Source: Zopfochytrium polystomum | Taxonomy: Eukaryota > Chytridiomycota > Chytridiomycetes > Chytridiales > Chytridiaceae | Direction of reading: 5' to 3' | Length of the DNA stretch: 64,000 bases | NCBI GenBank assembly: GCA_025765615.1 | Contig: JAIVFJ010000013.1 | Span: forward strand, 496,001-560,000 | In this document: piece by piece, positions 1 through 16,826 of the stretch | Position numbering within the stretch: the first letter of the stretch is position 1 | Layout: each line of letters starts with the position of its first letter | Position numbers and translations under genes: made by a program | Notes under the pieces: model-generated | Seen by the model: only the letters and a program-made list of their open reading frames with translations | Told to the model about the DNA's origin: nothing | Database searches by the model: none

Positions 1-1524
1 TCGCCTCCGCCGCCGCCGCCGCCCGACTCCTCCTCCTCCTCCTCCTCCTCCTCCTCCTCCCCTCCAACCTCCGCCGCATTCGACCGCGCCCCGTTCCTCA
101 GCCAGCGTAGCGCGCTGCCGGCGGAAGAGCCGTGGGCCCTCTCGCAGGCCGGGTCGACTCGATCAGACGACTCCGCCCGCTTCTACGGCGAGGCTCCGTA
201 CCTCAGCCAGTCGTTCTTCGAGGGATCACCGCCGTCGCCGCCGCTGCCGCCTCAGTCCACCACGCCGGAATTCGACCAGGCACCGTTCCTCAGCCAACCC
301 AGCGCGCTGCAGACGGACTCGCCGCCTCCGTCCCCGTCGCGCGCCGCCCGGGACGGCCCAGCGTTCCTGACCAGCGACACCGCGCCGTCCTGGTGGCCCC
401 TGCAGCAGCAGCAGCAGCAGGAGCCTTGGAGGGGCAAAGCGGTCCTGGCGAGTCACCCGCCGCCGCCGCCGCCGCCGCCGGACCTTGGGGTGCGGAAGGC
501 TCCTCTGTCGACTCAGTCTACGACGCCCCTCCGTGACACGGATGGTGCCTCTGCTGGTGCTGGTGCTGATGCTGGTACTGGTGCAGCCGCTGCCGCTGCT
601 GCGCCGGTCACTCATCGAGAACAGTACACGTACCCCCCGCCGGCTCCTCCCGCCGATGCATCCGAACTGACGTACCCACCCTTCCGCGACCCCCACGGCG
701 TCGCCTTCGCGCAGAAATGTAATGAAACTAGAACGTCCTCCGCTTAGCACAGACAACTCCCCAACTAATCCCCATAAACCCGGCGCAGGGTCCCGCTGGA
801 AACGGCGAGCGGCGCTCCTCATGGGCGTCGGCCTACTCGTCTCCGCGATCGCTGCCGCCGCCGCCGTCGCGGTCTGGCGATCCGCGCGGCCGGCCGGCAG
901 CGACAACGTCGGTGGCGCCGCGCACGTCGACCCGACGCGCAGCCAAAGTATCAGCAGCAGCACCAGCACCGGAGCCGCGAGAGCTTCGTCCTTCCCGACC
1001 GCCTCATCAACAACAACCACAACTAATATAATGTTCTCCTCATCATATTCATCATCATCATCCTCATTACCTTCACCACTGTCCTCATCAGCGTCCACCG
1101 CAGCCGCCACCCCTACAGCCTCATCTCTAACCACCACCATCCCGGAGTCCAACTCGACCGCCCCCGAGCCCGCCCACCGCTCCGCAGCCACCACCACCAC
1201 CACCACCGCGCCAGTCGAGCCCCTCCTGCCCCAACCCCCGCCGCCCCCGCCACCGTCGACGTTCAGAATCCGCCGCGCAGACTTCCCCGTCTGCGTCGGC
1301 CGCGCTGGCACCCAGGACACCGCCGCAGCCCAGCCGTGCGACGACTCGCTCGCGACGACCGTGTTCCGCGCCGTCCAGGTCGCCGCGCTGCAAGGCGACA
1401 AGGGCAACGCCGCAGCAGCGGCGTCGGCGGCGGCGTGGGTGCACGTCGCGACGGGTGACTGCTTGGCGCTGGTCGGAAACGCGGTAAGGAGGCGCGCGCC
1501 GTAACCCAACCCAAAAATTACTCG

Positions 1525-1566
<42 letters not shown>

Positions 1567-1808
1567 CCAACCCTACCCCCCTCCCCTCTTCTCTGTCCCA
1601 CCCAAACCAGCTCGACACGGGCTTTGCGAACTGCACGCGCGCCACGGACCAGTCCGTGACGCTGGTGGCCGACCGCCAGCTGGTCGACGGCGCCGGCCGG
1701 TGCTTCCACACGCTGTCGTCGGGCCTGACGCACGTCGTGTCGTGCGGGAATTTTACGCTGCTCGACGCCGTGTGGCCGGTGCCGGCGGCGGCTACGACGG
1801 TGGTGTAG
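1..1808 (+). CDS. Membrane-anchored protein with Ser/Thr stalk and three-unit Cys domain (5' partial)
   Basis: Proposed exons <1..671, 715..1483, 1611..1808. The frame is open from base 1, so the start lies outside the window. The N-terminal part is rich in Pro and Ser (TCC, CCG and CAG runs) and carries three copies of an APFLSQ/APYLSQ motif. After a 43-bp intron comes a basic stretch and one hydrophobic segment (LLMGVGLLVSAIAAAAAVAV), then a long Ser/Thr-rich stalk typical of an O-glycosylated outer region. The C-terminal domain has three Cys pairs in a repeated spacing (FPVCVG...AQPC, GDCLAL...FANC, GRCFHT...VVSC), which recalls a beta-trefoil lectin, though no family was recognised. The second intron holds a T run of about 39. 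Alternative: the two halves are separate genes, the second starting at ATG 722. Function unknown; a surface protein is inferred. Confidence 0.6.
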
Positions 1809-3531
1809 GGGTGGGAGGGGAAGGGGAAAGTATACGCCGGCGGCTTATGCCGGTTTTTTTTTTTTTTTTTTTGTTTTGTTTTGTTTTGTTTTGTTCTGTT
1901 TTGCGTGTCCCCCGCGGGGGCTTGATTACAACTTGAGAAAAAATATAAAAAGTGGGAGGAGGGGTCTATGTATTCCCAAAAGGAAAGTGTGTGCAAAGAC
2001 GAATACGCAACCGAACCCTGGGCCTTCGAGAGGGGGAAACAAAAAATTAAAACGCCGCTCCAGCAGCAGCAGCATAAGGGTGAAGTGAGTTCTGGACACA
2101 TTTGTGCTTGGTGGCAGAAGGGCGAGTTTGAGGATTCACCACCTCCAGGGGACACGCGGACAGAAGCGGGCTGAACAACACAGCCTCTACTCTCTTTAAC
2201 GTGTCAAGAAGAAGAAGCCTTTAGAAAATGTTCTACACATGTACATACATGTATTTGAGATTTGGTGGCGGGTGGTGGAAAAAAAAGAACAAAAAAACCA
2301 GGGAAAAACAAAAAAAAAAAAAAAAAAAAAAAACGAAACAAAACAAAACACACACAAGCCAAAGTTTATAACACACACGAGCCGAGTGTAACTTAACTAC
2401 CTATTTGAATCATAGGTTTGGTTAACAGTAAAGCCCTTGCTTCCGAACGTCGACAGCACCATAACACCAGAATGAGCTGCACTGTTTGCAGCCCCACCTC
2501 TCAAAGATACTGCTCCACTATCCACACTCGTGCCTCTGGCATCACTTGGACGTCCTACATCGGCTACTCTGGACTCCACCGTCTTGCCGAACTCCTTGAC
2601 GGGAACGACCTGTTTCTCATCCCCATCACCGCAAAAGACCTTACCAACTTTCATACACGAAAGTGGACCGATTTGACCGAGTGGCAAATGACCTTTATCC
2701 CGCTCAACTCCATTATCCAACCAAGCACGGAGCCCATTGTTCGCTTTCAACACTACAACACCTCCCAGCATCCAACATGATGCAACGTACACTTGCCCAC
2801 CTACGCTAGCCGGGGGGGGGGGGGGGGGGCGATTCGATGACGATGATGATGACGAACGGAGCAGGAGTCGTCCCGAGCATGTTGAGGTAAACGGACAATG
2901 TGAAACATTTTCGTGGGCAAGTAAAACGATCTTTAAAACTTTGGTTGAATTTTGTCCTAATGATGACTTACATTTATTTGCACTAACTTCTTTCTCCTGT
3001 CGTTAGGAGTTAGGATATGGACAATAATTCTCTGGTTGTAGATATCATTTCTCTCTTCCTGAATTCTTCTCCAAATGATGAGACTGTAAAGGGCCTCGTA
3101 GGTTAAGAACATAGTTCGTTCCAACGGTACTTGATCACCAAGGTACCCAGTAATCAAGGAACCAAAGAGTTTCACTTGTATCGAAAATCGTTTTACTGTG
3201 ACCTCATGAATGTTTTCGAAAATGGCTTCAGCATTGTTAGTTTTAATCTACAAGTACGCACACTAAAGTACTATGTAATGCGGCCAAGGATATCCTAATT
3301 GGCCAACCCTTGGATTCAGTCAAATAGCAGTGCTTACTCGTTTCCATATGAATATTGTATTACATGCACATATGATTCAAGCCATCAGCTTGTAAGGCGT
3401 CGCTCGCTTGATCGATGATGATTCATAACAGCAGGATGGGGGTCAATTCATTCCCAATTTTTTACCGAGGGGAGCGAGAAACCCTCCCTCTCATCGATTC
3501 GACAGGATCGTAACATACTCCCACCCTCACT
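1809..3531. other. Intergenic, homopolymer-rich
   Basis: No gene could be supported with confidence. It contains T, A and G runs (near 1858-1875, 2308-2333 and 2811-2829) and an AT-richer stretch from 2900 to 3450. A 131-codon minus-strand frame (2397..2792) has a plausible mixed composition (it includes VMVLSTFGSKGFTVNQ), but it has no recognisable domain. The plus strand is open over the same bases, so neither is called as a gene. Confidence 0.4.
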
Positions 3532-5630
3532 ATGCGAAAGCGCTCCCGCAATCTCCGCGGCGGCCACGACGGCGATGACGAAGACGCCGAGGACGACGAC
3601 TGACAACAACGGCGGCGACGAAAACGGCGCCCGCCGCCACCGCGCCTCCCACCCCACCGTCTCAACCACCACCGCGGCCTACGGCGACGCCAGCGCCGCC
3701 GTAGCAGGACTCACTCGTCGCCGCCGCGGCCGCCCGGCGCTTCGACCTCGTCCAAACGCTCCTCACATCCTTCCCGCATCCCCGAGCCCCCGACTTCTCG
3801 CCGCTGCCCCGCTTCGACGCCGACGCCGCCCTCGACGACGCCGCCATCGCCGCTCGTCGCCCCTCGTCGCCGCCGTCCGCAGCGCACACTTCCAAGTCGC
3901 CGTCTGGCCGATCGCCCTGGGATACCCCGAGACCGGCGCCCTGGCGGCCGCCGCGGGGCGCGGCACGTTCTCGCCGCGCGCCGCCACCGCCGGGTTGTGC
4001 CTCGCCGCGTGCATGGGGTGGCGCCCCCTCGCCGAGGTGTTTCTCGAGTGCGGGGCGCGGCTGGACGGAAGGGAGCCGGACGAGGAGGAGGAGGAGGAGG
4101 AGGAGGAAGAGGATGAGGGGGAGGCTGACGCCGCGATGCGTGAGGCGAACGACATTGAGGAAGAAGAGCAGGTTGGCCGCGACGCGGCGATGCATCCGGA
4201 TTGCATCCGCAGTGGCGGCAGCAGCAGCACCGCCGTCGGGCTGGGCGTCGGCCGTTCTGCAAGACGACAGGTGACGGGAAAACCGTCACTGTACCACCCG
4301 GCCGAGAGCGGGCACGCCAGCATGGTCGACCACCTCAGGCGGTCAATTCACTTGCTGGAGCACGGCGCAGAGGCCGATCCCGACGCGACCACGGACCACC
4401 CGCTCTTTGCCGCCGCGGGTAGCGGGTCGGTCGCCACGGTGCGGACGCTGCTGCAGCACGGGTTCAGCGTCGATCGCCGAGAGGCTGCTGGACCGCGGGG
4501 AGGCGGCGGTGGGCGTCGACGGCGGGGACTCGCCGCCGCCGCCGCTCTGCGCCGCGACGATTTGGGGCCACCTCGGCCTCGTGCGGCTACTGCACGAGCG
4601 CGGCGGCGCGCCCATCACCGGCGGGGATCGCGGGGAACCTGCTCGTGGTGGCGTGCGCGGCGCTGCACACGGCGGTGGCCGAGTACCCTGCTCGCGCGGG
4701 GCGGGCCCGAACGACAGAACGCGCGGCGGGCCGGCGCCGCTGTCCTCGGCGGTGAGCAGCGGGCGGCTGGACCTCGCGGCGGCGCTGGGTCGCGGCGGGC
4801 GCGGACGTGGACGGAGACGACGCTGCTGCACAACGCGGCGGAGCAGGGGGGAACGACGACGACGTTGTGGAGTGGCTGATTGCGCACACGGGGCCGCGGT
4901 CGACGCGCGGGGGGGGCTTCGGGGAGTACGCAGTGCGGAAGGGCCGGCGCCGTCGCGGTGCTGGCGCGCCACGGCGCGGACCTCGCGGCGAGGAACGCGA
5001 ACCGCACGACGCCGCTCATGGCCGCGGCCGCCGAGGGGCAGATTGCGGCGGTGGTGTCGCTGGTCGAGGTCGGGGGCGGACGTCGCGGAGGAGCGGGCCT
5101 GGGGGGCGCGACGGTGCTGTTTTTCGCGGCGAGGAACGGGGCACGAGGAGGTGGTCCGGTGGCTGATATGGCGTACGAGGGCGGCAAGTCGGCCGACTTT
5201 GCGGCGAGGGGCGCGTACCAAGGGGATCACGCGGGGATCGTCGAGTTCATGCTGGACTGGGGGATTTGACGACCCCGCCGATTGGCTGATCGAGGCGGCA
5301 GAGTTCTGGAACTGCTCTTGAGCAGGAATGCTGCGCACGAGCCGTGGTACCTGATACAAGCGACACTGCGAGGACGACGTGGCGGAGAACGCGGGAACGA
5401 TAGCGCTGCGCGCGGGGGGGGCGGCGGCGAACGGATCTGTGGAGGTTTTGGGAGTTGCTTTTGGACTGCGGGGTGGCGGTCGACGGGCGGAACTCGGACG
5501 GGATGACGGCGCTGCAACCACGCGGTGCGAAACCCGGTCAGGTCGGCCACGCTGCGTTGCTCCTGAGCCGACGTCAACGCGTACCTGCGCGGCCTGGGAA
5601 TCACGAGGTGGTTCAGCTCTTCTTGGTATC
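3532..5630 (+). pseudogene. Ankyrin-repeat protein locus broken by many frameshifts
   Basis: Ankyrin-like units can be read in succession, but only by moving between all three plus frames. Examples are FDLVQTLLTSFPHPRAPDF near 3742, TAGLCLAACMGWRPLAEVFL near 3990, LFAAAGSGSVATVRTLLQHG near 4402, LCAATIWGHLGLVRLLHERG near 4540, DDVVEWLIAHTG near 4860, AVAVLARHGADLAARNANRT near 4950, and HAGIVEFMLDWG near 5229. An acidic GAG/GAA-encoded run lies at about 4080-4160. The jumps tend to occur in or beside G- or C-runs. A plausible first ATG is 3532. Either this is a decayed gene, or homopolymer errors in the assembly have broken an intact one. Ankyrin repeats bind proteins; no specific partner can be inferred. 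Sequence after about 5630 is AT-rich and shows no coding signal. Confidence 0.7.
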
Positions 5631-5839
5631 ATCTATGAAGTCACAGGGCACATTAGCATGTTCCTCATTCTTCGCGTGTCCAACTTCCCGTCTCCTGTAC
5701 GTCCAAATGTCGCTTTCTTTTTCTTTTCTTCTTTTCCACAGTAACGAAAAGAAAAAGGAAAAAGGAAAAAACAAAAAATAGAGAACGTCGAATCAACTCC
5801 CCTCGTGTTCCACTCCACACACACAAAAAAAAAAAAAAA

Positions 5840-7900
5840 TCAATCCTTTTTCGTTTCCTTCGTTACCACGTTCACCACCGTCGTCGTCTCTTCGCCGCCA
5901 GAGTCCGACATGAGGAACCACGTCAGGGCAAACACCACCGCCACGCCCCCGAGCACAATGACGATCGGGTATTTCGCGACGAAAAGCTTGTGTGTTTTTT
6001 TTTTTCACCACGAGTTGCGAAGTTGCGAAGTACGAGCCGCCACGAGGAAGGAAAAGGGGTTGTGCGAGTGAGTTGGACCAGGTCAGTCAGCAGGAGACTC
6101 TTCAAGTTACATCCTCCGGGATGGAAAAAGAAACAAAGCAGCAACAAATTTAATTTTGGGGAATTCTTACCACAAATGGGGTCATGTACCGGTTGAATTT
6201 GACAAACAGCCCTCCAAAGTAGCCGTGGACGGATTTTCCCTAAAAAGCCAGGGATTAATCATATGATAGTTAAAGGCTAGGGGTGGCGGGGACAAGGGGG
6301 CCACGGACGGGAAGGAAAACAGACAACGGTTGGGGGAAACACTCGGCAAAGTGTACTCACGCTCAACTTGCCGCGCAACACCGCGTCGACGCCAGCGAGC
6401 AGACGCTCCACGTCAAACGCCAGCAGCTTGCCGTCGACGCCCACGTCGTAAAATAGCTCTTCCTTCGGCTGCGCAATGACAATTCGCGGCAGGTCCTCCC
6501 TCTTGATGCCGTACACCCTCGTCACGTACTCGAGCTTGTCCGCCGCGTCCAGCCACGCGAACCGCACCGGGTTCCGTTTCGACGCCGCCGACGCCGCCGT
6601 GTCCGCCGCCCACCGCTGGTTCCACGCCTTCGCCGCCTGCCGCAGCACGGGGAGCGCGACCGCCACGTCGTCGCGGACCCCCTCGGACGACGACGACGAC
6701 GACGACGACGACGCCGACGCGTCGAGCACCGCCACCGCGATCACGTTGTCGTTGCTCATCACTTCGCCCAGGTTGTGCGCGTCCAGCATCGGCACCAGCG
6801 CGTGCTTGTTGTCGACGATCCAGCTGCGCAGGTCGAGCTGCGAGGACGGCGACGCGAGGTCCGTCAGGGCCGCGCCGTGGTACGCGAGCACCTCCGTGCC
6901 GGCGTCTTTGGCCACGACGACCGCGGGCGACTTTGATCGGTCCAGCTTGAAAAAGGTGAAAGATTCGGGGTCGGGAGTGACGTAGACAGGAAGGTCCGCG
7001 CGGAGGGACGCGGCGACGGCCGCGAACGATCGCTGCACAACCGAATAAAAAACGCCCCATTAGTAAACGCGAACGAGTAAACACTGCTTTTGCGAGTCGA
7101 CTCACCAAATCTTCGTTTGACGTCGTCTCGTGGTCGTACACGAAGAATGCTGAAGCATCGTTCCGCTCCACGATGGACGGAATCTCAGAGGCCCTGACGA
7201 CCTTGAATGGCGGCCTGTTTGAAAAAAAAGTAAGTGGGGGGTGCGCATTCGGCCAACACGGGGTGCGAAACAGCATCTTTCACCTCAAAAACGTCTTTGT
7301 GAACTGCGTGAGCCCCTCGACGGACCGCTGGCCTTTAAAGTCCACGCTCGGAAACGGGTCCTGCACGTACTTCAACGTCGGGTACCCGCGGATCCCAAAC
7401 TTTTTCGCCGTCTGCACCTCGGCGTCGCAGTTCACCTTCCCGACGTTGAGCTTGCCCTTGACCGTCTTTGAGAACTCCTCCACCACCGGCGAGAGGTGCT
7501 TGCAGTGTCCGCACCACGGGGCGTGGAACATGACCAGCCACGGCGCGCTCGCCGTGAGCGTCGGGAACGATTTGTCCGTCAGGTGCACGATGCTGCCGTC
7601 CGGGTTCGGTGGGGAGGCGGCGGAGGAGGAGGAGGAGGAGCCGGAACTGAGGAAGGAGCGCGAGACGGCGTTGGCGGCGGAGATGGCCCGATCCAGCGCT
7701 GCTGCGGCGTCGGCAGCGGCGGCGGAATCCGGCGCGCCTGCAGCAACAGCTCCGAAGAGGACGAGCGCGGCCAGGGCCAGGGCCAGGGCGCCGATCGCAG
7801 CAGAGACGAGCCGTCTTGACGAATGCCCGGTGTGATGGGCGCGGTGGGCGGCGTTTGTGGATGCCGATGATGGGACGCGTTGCATTGCCAACATCATCAT
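5840..7900 (-). CDS. Transmembrane thioredoxin-fold protein disulfide isomerase, TMX3-like
   Basis: Exons on the minus strand are 7284..7900, 7106..7214, 6361..7032, 6171..6239 and 5840..5986 (537 aa). All junctions are GT-AG and frame-consistent. The first ATG of a run of three (7898..7900) is used; 7885 is an alternative. An N-terminal signal anchor spans about residues 31-55. A thioredoxin domain has the active site WCGHCK (Cys130, Cys133) and the family cis-Pro region (RGYPTLKYV). Long domains without a second CxxC follow. The last exon gives a single membrane helix (about 495-515) and a short Lys-rich tail ending KKD, which resembles a di-lysine ER retrieval signal (Lys at -3). This matches the TMX3 layout: one N-terminal catalytic Trx domain, inactive Trx-like domains, one C-terminal helix. 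Expected role: oxidative folding in the ER. Ser and Ala runs come from trinucleotide repeats. Confidence 0.85.
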
Positions 7901-8641
7901 CGTGGGAAAGTTGGCGCCAAAGATTTGAAATCCTCCATTAAGAATGAGCGTCTCTTTCCTTGTCCCTCCCTTCCCTTTCATTTCCTTTACTACACAGGAT
8001 TTATATTTACATGTATTCATATCCTTCTACTTCTACTTCTACTTCTTCTCCAGGCATTCACCATCGTCCACTTTGCCTTCTTCTACTCTGAGCTTCTAAA
8101 AATAAAAATAAAAAAAGCAACCAGGCTGACTGAAAGTTCTGACAAACGACCAACCAACCCTTTCTTGTTCTCTACACCACTCGAATCAACTCTTCTGTGA
8201 TTGGCAGGGCAACGCAAAGCAAAGAAAGCATCGGGGACCAGACAGAGGAGCGCGGTCAGTCGCAGCGAAGCAAAGAGAAAAAGAGATGGTCGGGATTCCT
8301 CATGGTGGCGGGGAGAGAGGCTGTAAGCGAAGAAGAGAGAGTTTGAAGGAACAACCGTGCCGGCTGAAAAAAAGAAAGGGGGAGAAAAAGGGAACAAGAA
8401 AAAAACGAGCTGGGCGACACCCCTCGCGTGGGAACTACATGAAGAACACCCGAATGCGAACCATCGAGAGTAATGACACGAACGGCAATAAGATCTACCA
8501 CCGCGGGCCCAACTAAATAGACCTATTATCGAAGCACACCAACAAACGAGGCAACAACAAAAAACGAAAAGCAAATGCACCGCAGACATGGGCCAAATTA
8601 TCCTCCAAAATGGAGAACTGTACCCAGCGTTGTGAAATCCT
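7901..8641. other. Intergenic between two minus-strand genes
   Basis: It holds the 5' flank of the disulfide isomerase gene and the 3' flank of the ADP/ATP carrier. A short (TTCTAC)n/(TTC)n tract lies near 8026-8055. Open frames here are low-complexity and no domain was seen. Confidence 0.4.
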
Positions 8642-9568
8642 CTACAGGTTGAAGATAACCTTGATACGGTCGTACGCGACGATGACGACAGATCCACCAA
8701 CACCACGGAAGATTTCGGGAATCATACCGCGGTACATGCCACCAAGACCCTCGGCGGCAAGCACCTTCCTAAAGCAGTCGATGGAGCCCTTGTACGTACG
8801 CTCAGCCTTGGGCTTCTCGGATTCAAGCATCATACGACGGCGGACAGTGTCGAAGGGGTAGTTGAAGGGCATGATGGCGGTACGGGCGGTAGTGACGGCG
8901 ATGAACGACGCGATGACACCGATGGTGCCCTTGTCGTTCTTGTACGGGTTAAGGTCCTGGATCTGCTTGAACAAACCGAGCTGACCGGCACGGTAGACGA
9001 AGGCACCGGCAACAGTGACGGACCATCCAGTGTAGATACCGGTGATACCCTGCTGCTTGAAGGTGGTGACGAGACAGTCGGTGATACCCTTGAACTGGCC
9101 ACCGCCAGCCTTCAGGTCAGAGGCAAGACGAGTACGGGCGAAGTCGAAGGGGTAAGCGAGGGTGTTGGCGACAGCACCGGCAGCACCACCGGAGAAGAGC
9201 TTGGAGCCAAGCGACTGCCAGAACTGCGTCTTCGAGTCGTACTTGGGGAAGAGGTTGTTAATAGCGTCGTTGAACGCAAGGGCGGAACCCTGCTGGGGAG
9301 CGTAACGCAGGCAGTTGACGAGGTTGCCACGCCAGAACGCCCAGATACCCTGCTCCCGGGACACACGCTGGAAACAGTCGACGATGCCCTTGTACGGCTT
9401 GACCTTGCCGCTGATGACATCCGGGTTGGACTCCATGGTCTGGAGGAGAAGCTTGACGCGCTCAACGGGGGCCATGGCGGTCTTGGCGATAGCGCCGGCA
9501 GTACCACCAATGATGAGATCAGATCCGAACTGCTGGAGCTTGCTCTTCTTCTCCTTAGGGGCGGCCAT
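8642..9568 (-). CDS. Mitochondrial ADP/ATP carrier (single exon), divergent
   Basis: This 308-aa protein has three mitochondrial-carrier repeats with the Px[DE]xx[KR] signatures PVERVK (34), PFDFARTR (140) and PFDTVRRR (238). RRRMM at 243-247 is the adenine-nucleotide-carrier hallmark. It exchanges ADP for ATP across the inner membrane. Length and layout are typical. Some usually conserved substrate-contact regions differ: CLRYAPQQGSALAFND where most carriers have an RYFPTQALNFAFKD-like motif, and VYRAGQLGLFKQ where most have a YFGLYD-like one. The function could therefore be altered, or this may be a lineage-typical form. Codon choice is strongly biased to C-ending codons, as expected of a highly expressed gene, and there is no intron. 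Upstream lie long purine-rich tracts. Confidence 0.93.
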   Translation of the reverse strand: MAAPKEKKSKLQQFGSDLIIGGTAGAIAKTAMAPVERVKLLLQTMESNPDVISGKVKPYKGIVDCFQRVSREQGIWAFWRGNLVNCLRYAPQQGSALAFNDAINNLFPKYDSKTQFWQSLGSKLFSGGAAGAVANTLAYPFDFARTRLASDLKAGGGQFKGITDCLVTTFKQQGITGIYTGWSVTVAGAFVYRAGQLGLFKQIQDLNPYKNDKGTIGVIASFIAVTTARTAIMPFNYPFDTVRRRMMLESEKPKAERTYKGSIDCFRKVLAAEGLGGMYRGMIPEIFRGVGGSVVIVAYDRIKVIFNL

Positions 9569-10731
9569 TTTTAATAAGGAAGAGGGGGTTGGAGTTCAAG
9601 GGGAGCGTGTGCTGAATGATGAGGGGGGGGAGCAAAGGTTGCACGTCAGTACTTGAAACACTTGGTAGGGCTGACACGGCCTGCTGGGTCAACCCAGGCG
9701 GTGAAGGCAAGGAGAGGGAAGGAGGAGGCGATACCCACAGGGGAAGGGAGGGCGGCAACGCGAAACTGGCGGGAGGAAATTTGGCACGGAAGAAAAAACG
9801 CACAGCGGGGAAAATGGCTCGCAAGAAAAGGGGGGCAGCAAAAAATAGAAAAGGAAAAAGGAGAAGAAGAGAAAGAAAAGAAGAAGAAAATGAAGAAGCA
9901 GAAAAGAAGAAGAAGAAGAAGAAGAAGAAGAAGAAGAAGAAGAAGAGAAGAAAAAGGACAACCCACGCAAGCCGTCAAAGACGGAGAGTTGATTGATTGA
10001 TGGGGATTTCGGCCATCGAGAATCGCGCGGACGGAAAGGCAGAGAGAGCACTTGTCTGTCTGTCTGGAGATGGGTGCTGCGAGGACGGAGAATTTTTCAT
10101 TTTTTCGCCCCATCTTCGATTTTGTTCTTTTTCTTCATCCTCTTCATTTCTCTCCTGGCGATCGCACAGAAGCAGAAGATTGAAAGGAAAGAAAGAAAGA
10201 AAGAAAAAAATGAAAGAAAGGAAAAAAGAAAGAAAGAAAGTAGAACGTGGGGGGGAAAAAAGGCGGGTGAATATGTCCTCCTCCTCAGTTGATAAGAAAA
10301 ACGGAGCCGACCGGGCGAGCCACGCCTTGAATATCCCGAAAACACACGAAGCGCACCAAATGTGAAGTCACCCAAATTTCGAGCACAGCCTGTCTGTCTG
10401 TCCTTTTTTTTTTTTTTTTTTTTTTTTTTTGGGTTGTGCCACTCGCCCACCACCCCGCCGCCGCAACTTGACAAGGATTCTCCAGCCTCACATCTGGAGA
10501 AGAAGACAAAGAGGGCTTGTGACGAATATGCGAATATGCGCAAAGACAAGATCTGCTGCAATCCGTTGGGCGGTCAGTCGGTCAGGCGGTCGTTGTACAC
10601 CCAGCTGGTCAGTCAGAACAGCCAGTCACACAGCCAGCACACATCCGGAGAAAACAAAACTCCCGCACCGCGCGACGCAAGACGACATCGCCCGCGAGGC
10701 CGGACTGGGCAGTCAGTTTTAAGAGAAGAAA
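9569..10731. other. Shared upstream region with polypurine tracts
   Basis: This lies between the divergently transcribed carrier and kinase genes, so promoters of both should be here. Purine-rich blocks of AAG/GAA repeats lie at about 9780-9960 and AAAG repeats at 10175-10260. A T run lies at about 10405-10430. No coding unit was recognised. ATG 10732 may belong to a small first exon of the kinase gene. Confidence 0.45.
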
Positions 10732-10953
10732 ATGGTAACGACACCGTCCACGGTTGCGGGGTGAGGAGGGGCGGGCGGTCTGTGCGTGCGCGCCTGAGGT
10801 GGTCGATGGGCCGATCCGATCCGACTGGTTGTAGTTAGCGACTTGGTCCAGCCAGATAGAGGATGGGTGGAATGTGCAGTGGTGGGGGGTAGATTTGGTT
10901 CGCTCTGTTGAGCCTAATCCACCGCATCGTGTGCGTTCAATCCCCCCCATTAG

Positions 10954-15987
<5,034 letters not shown>

Positions 15988-16826
15988 TTGATTATCTTTT
16001 TCTTTGTTTTGCCCCCTATTTCTCTCGGTCTTTGTTATTGTTTCCCCCCGTGGCTGAAGGTGGCGTGAATGGGGGGGTGTGTCGGTCGGCATTTCGTTTT
16101 TTCTGCGTAGTCTCCTTTTTTTTTTTTTTTTTTTTTTTTTGTGGTTCGTGTTCTTCCGTGTTTCTTACTGTATGTGATTTGGAGTAACTACACGGACTCG
16201 GGTGCAGGGGGGCTATATGATTTTTTTGAGCAAAAATAACAACTACAGGAACCCCCCTTTTGTATGACTGCAATCCATATGTTGGAATTCCGCCCCACGA
16301 TGCTCCAAATCATGTAAATTGTATTGAATTGACGAAAAACGCGATTTTTTTTTTTTTTTTTTTTTTTTTTTGGGCGAGGTCCGGATTCAGTGGCGCCGTG
16401 CGGGCAACTTCGCCCGTTGCAGGGCCTTGCTTTGCGGAACGAAGGTCTTTGGACGTTCGTTCCTCAGGTTTGCCCCATTTGACTATTGAAAAAAAAAAAA
16501 AGCGGGTACAAGGGCGGGGCCAGGCCCACGTACCACACTTGACGAAACTGCGCCGCGTTTTTTCGGGAGTTGTGGGGGGGAGCCGCTACGTGAGAAATCT
16601 GGGAGGCTGGGGGCGGGGATTACTTGGGGCGTTGCGACGCTCGAGAGAAGGGAACAAGGAAATGCCGCAATCCCATCATGTATTTCAAAAAAAAAAAAAA
16701 ACAACAACAAAACAAACACACACACCGACTGGAAAACGATTTCATCGGTTTTGTTTTTGGACGATTCACGCCCCCCCACCGCGGAGGAAATCACGCTCCA
16801 CGCTTTCGTGCCCAACCAAACGTCTC
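15988..16826. other. 3' region between convergent genes
   Basis: The kinase (+) and eIF3m (-) genes converge here. There are T runs near 16121-16140 and 16346-16370 and A runs near 16488 and 16689. No coding signal was recognised. Confidence 0.45.

Noticed and set aside
226..1509. 427-codon minus-strand open frame
   Set aside because: It is antisense to the supported plus-strand exons and consists of Arg/Ala/Gly/Val runs that arise from GC-rich repeats.
4343..5632. 429-codon minus-strand open frame across the ankyrin locus
   Set aside because: Pro/Ser/Arg-rich shadow of the ankyrin segments on the plus strand; no domain of its own.
9646..10113. Leu/Phe/Ser-rich open frames on both strands
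   Set aside because: They come from the AAG/CTT repeat tract; no real protein composition.
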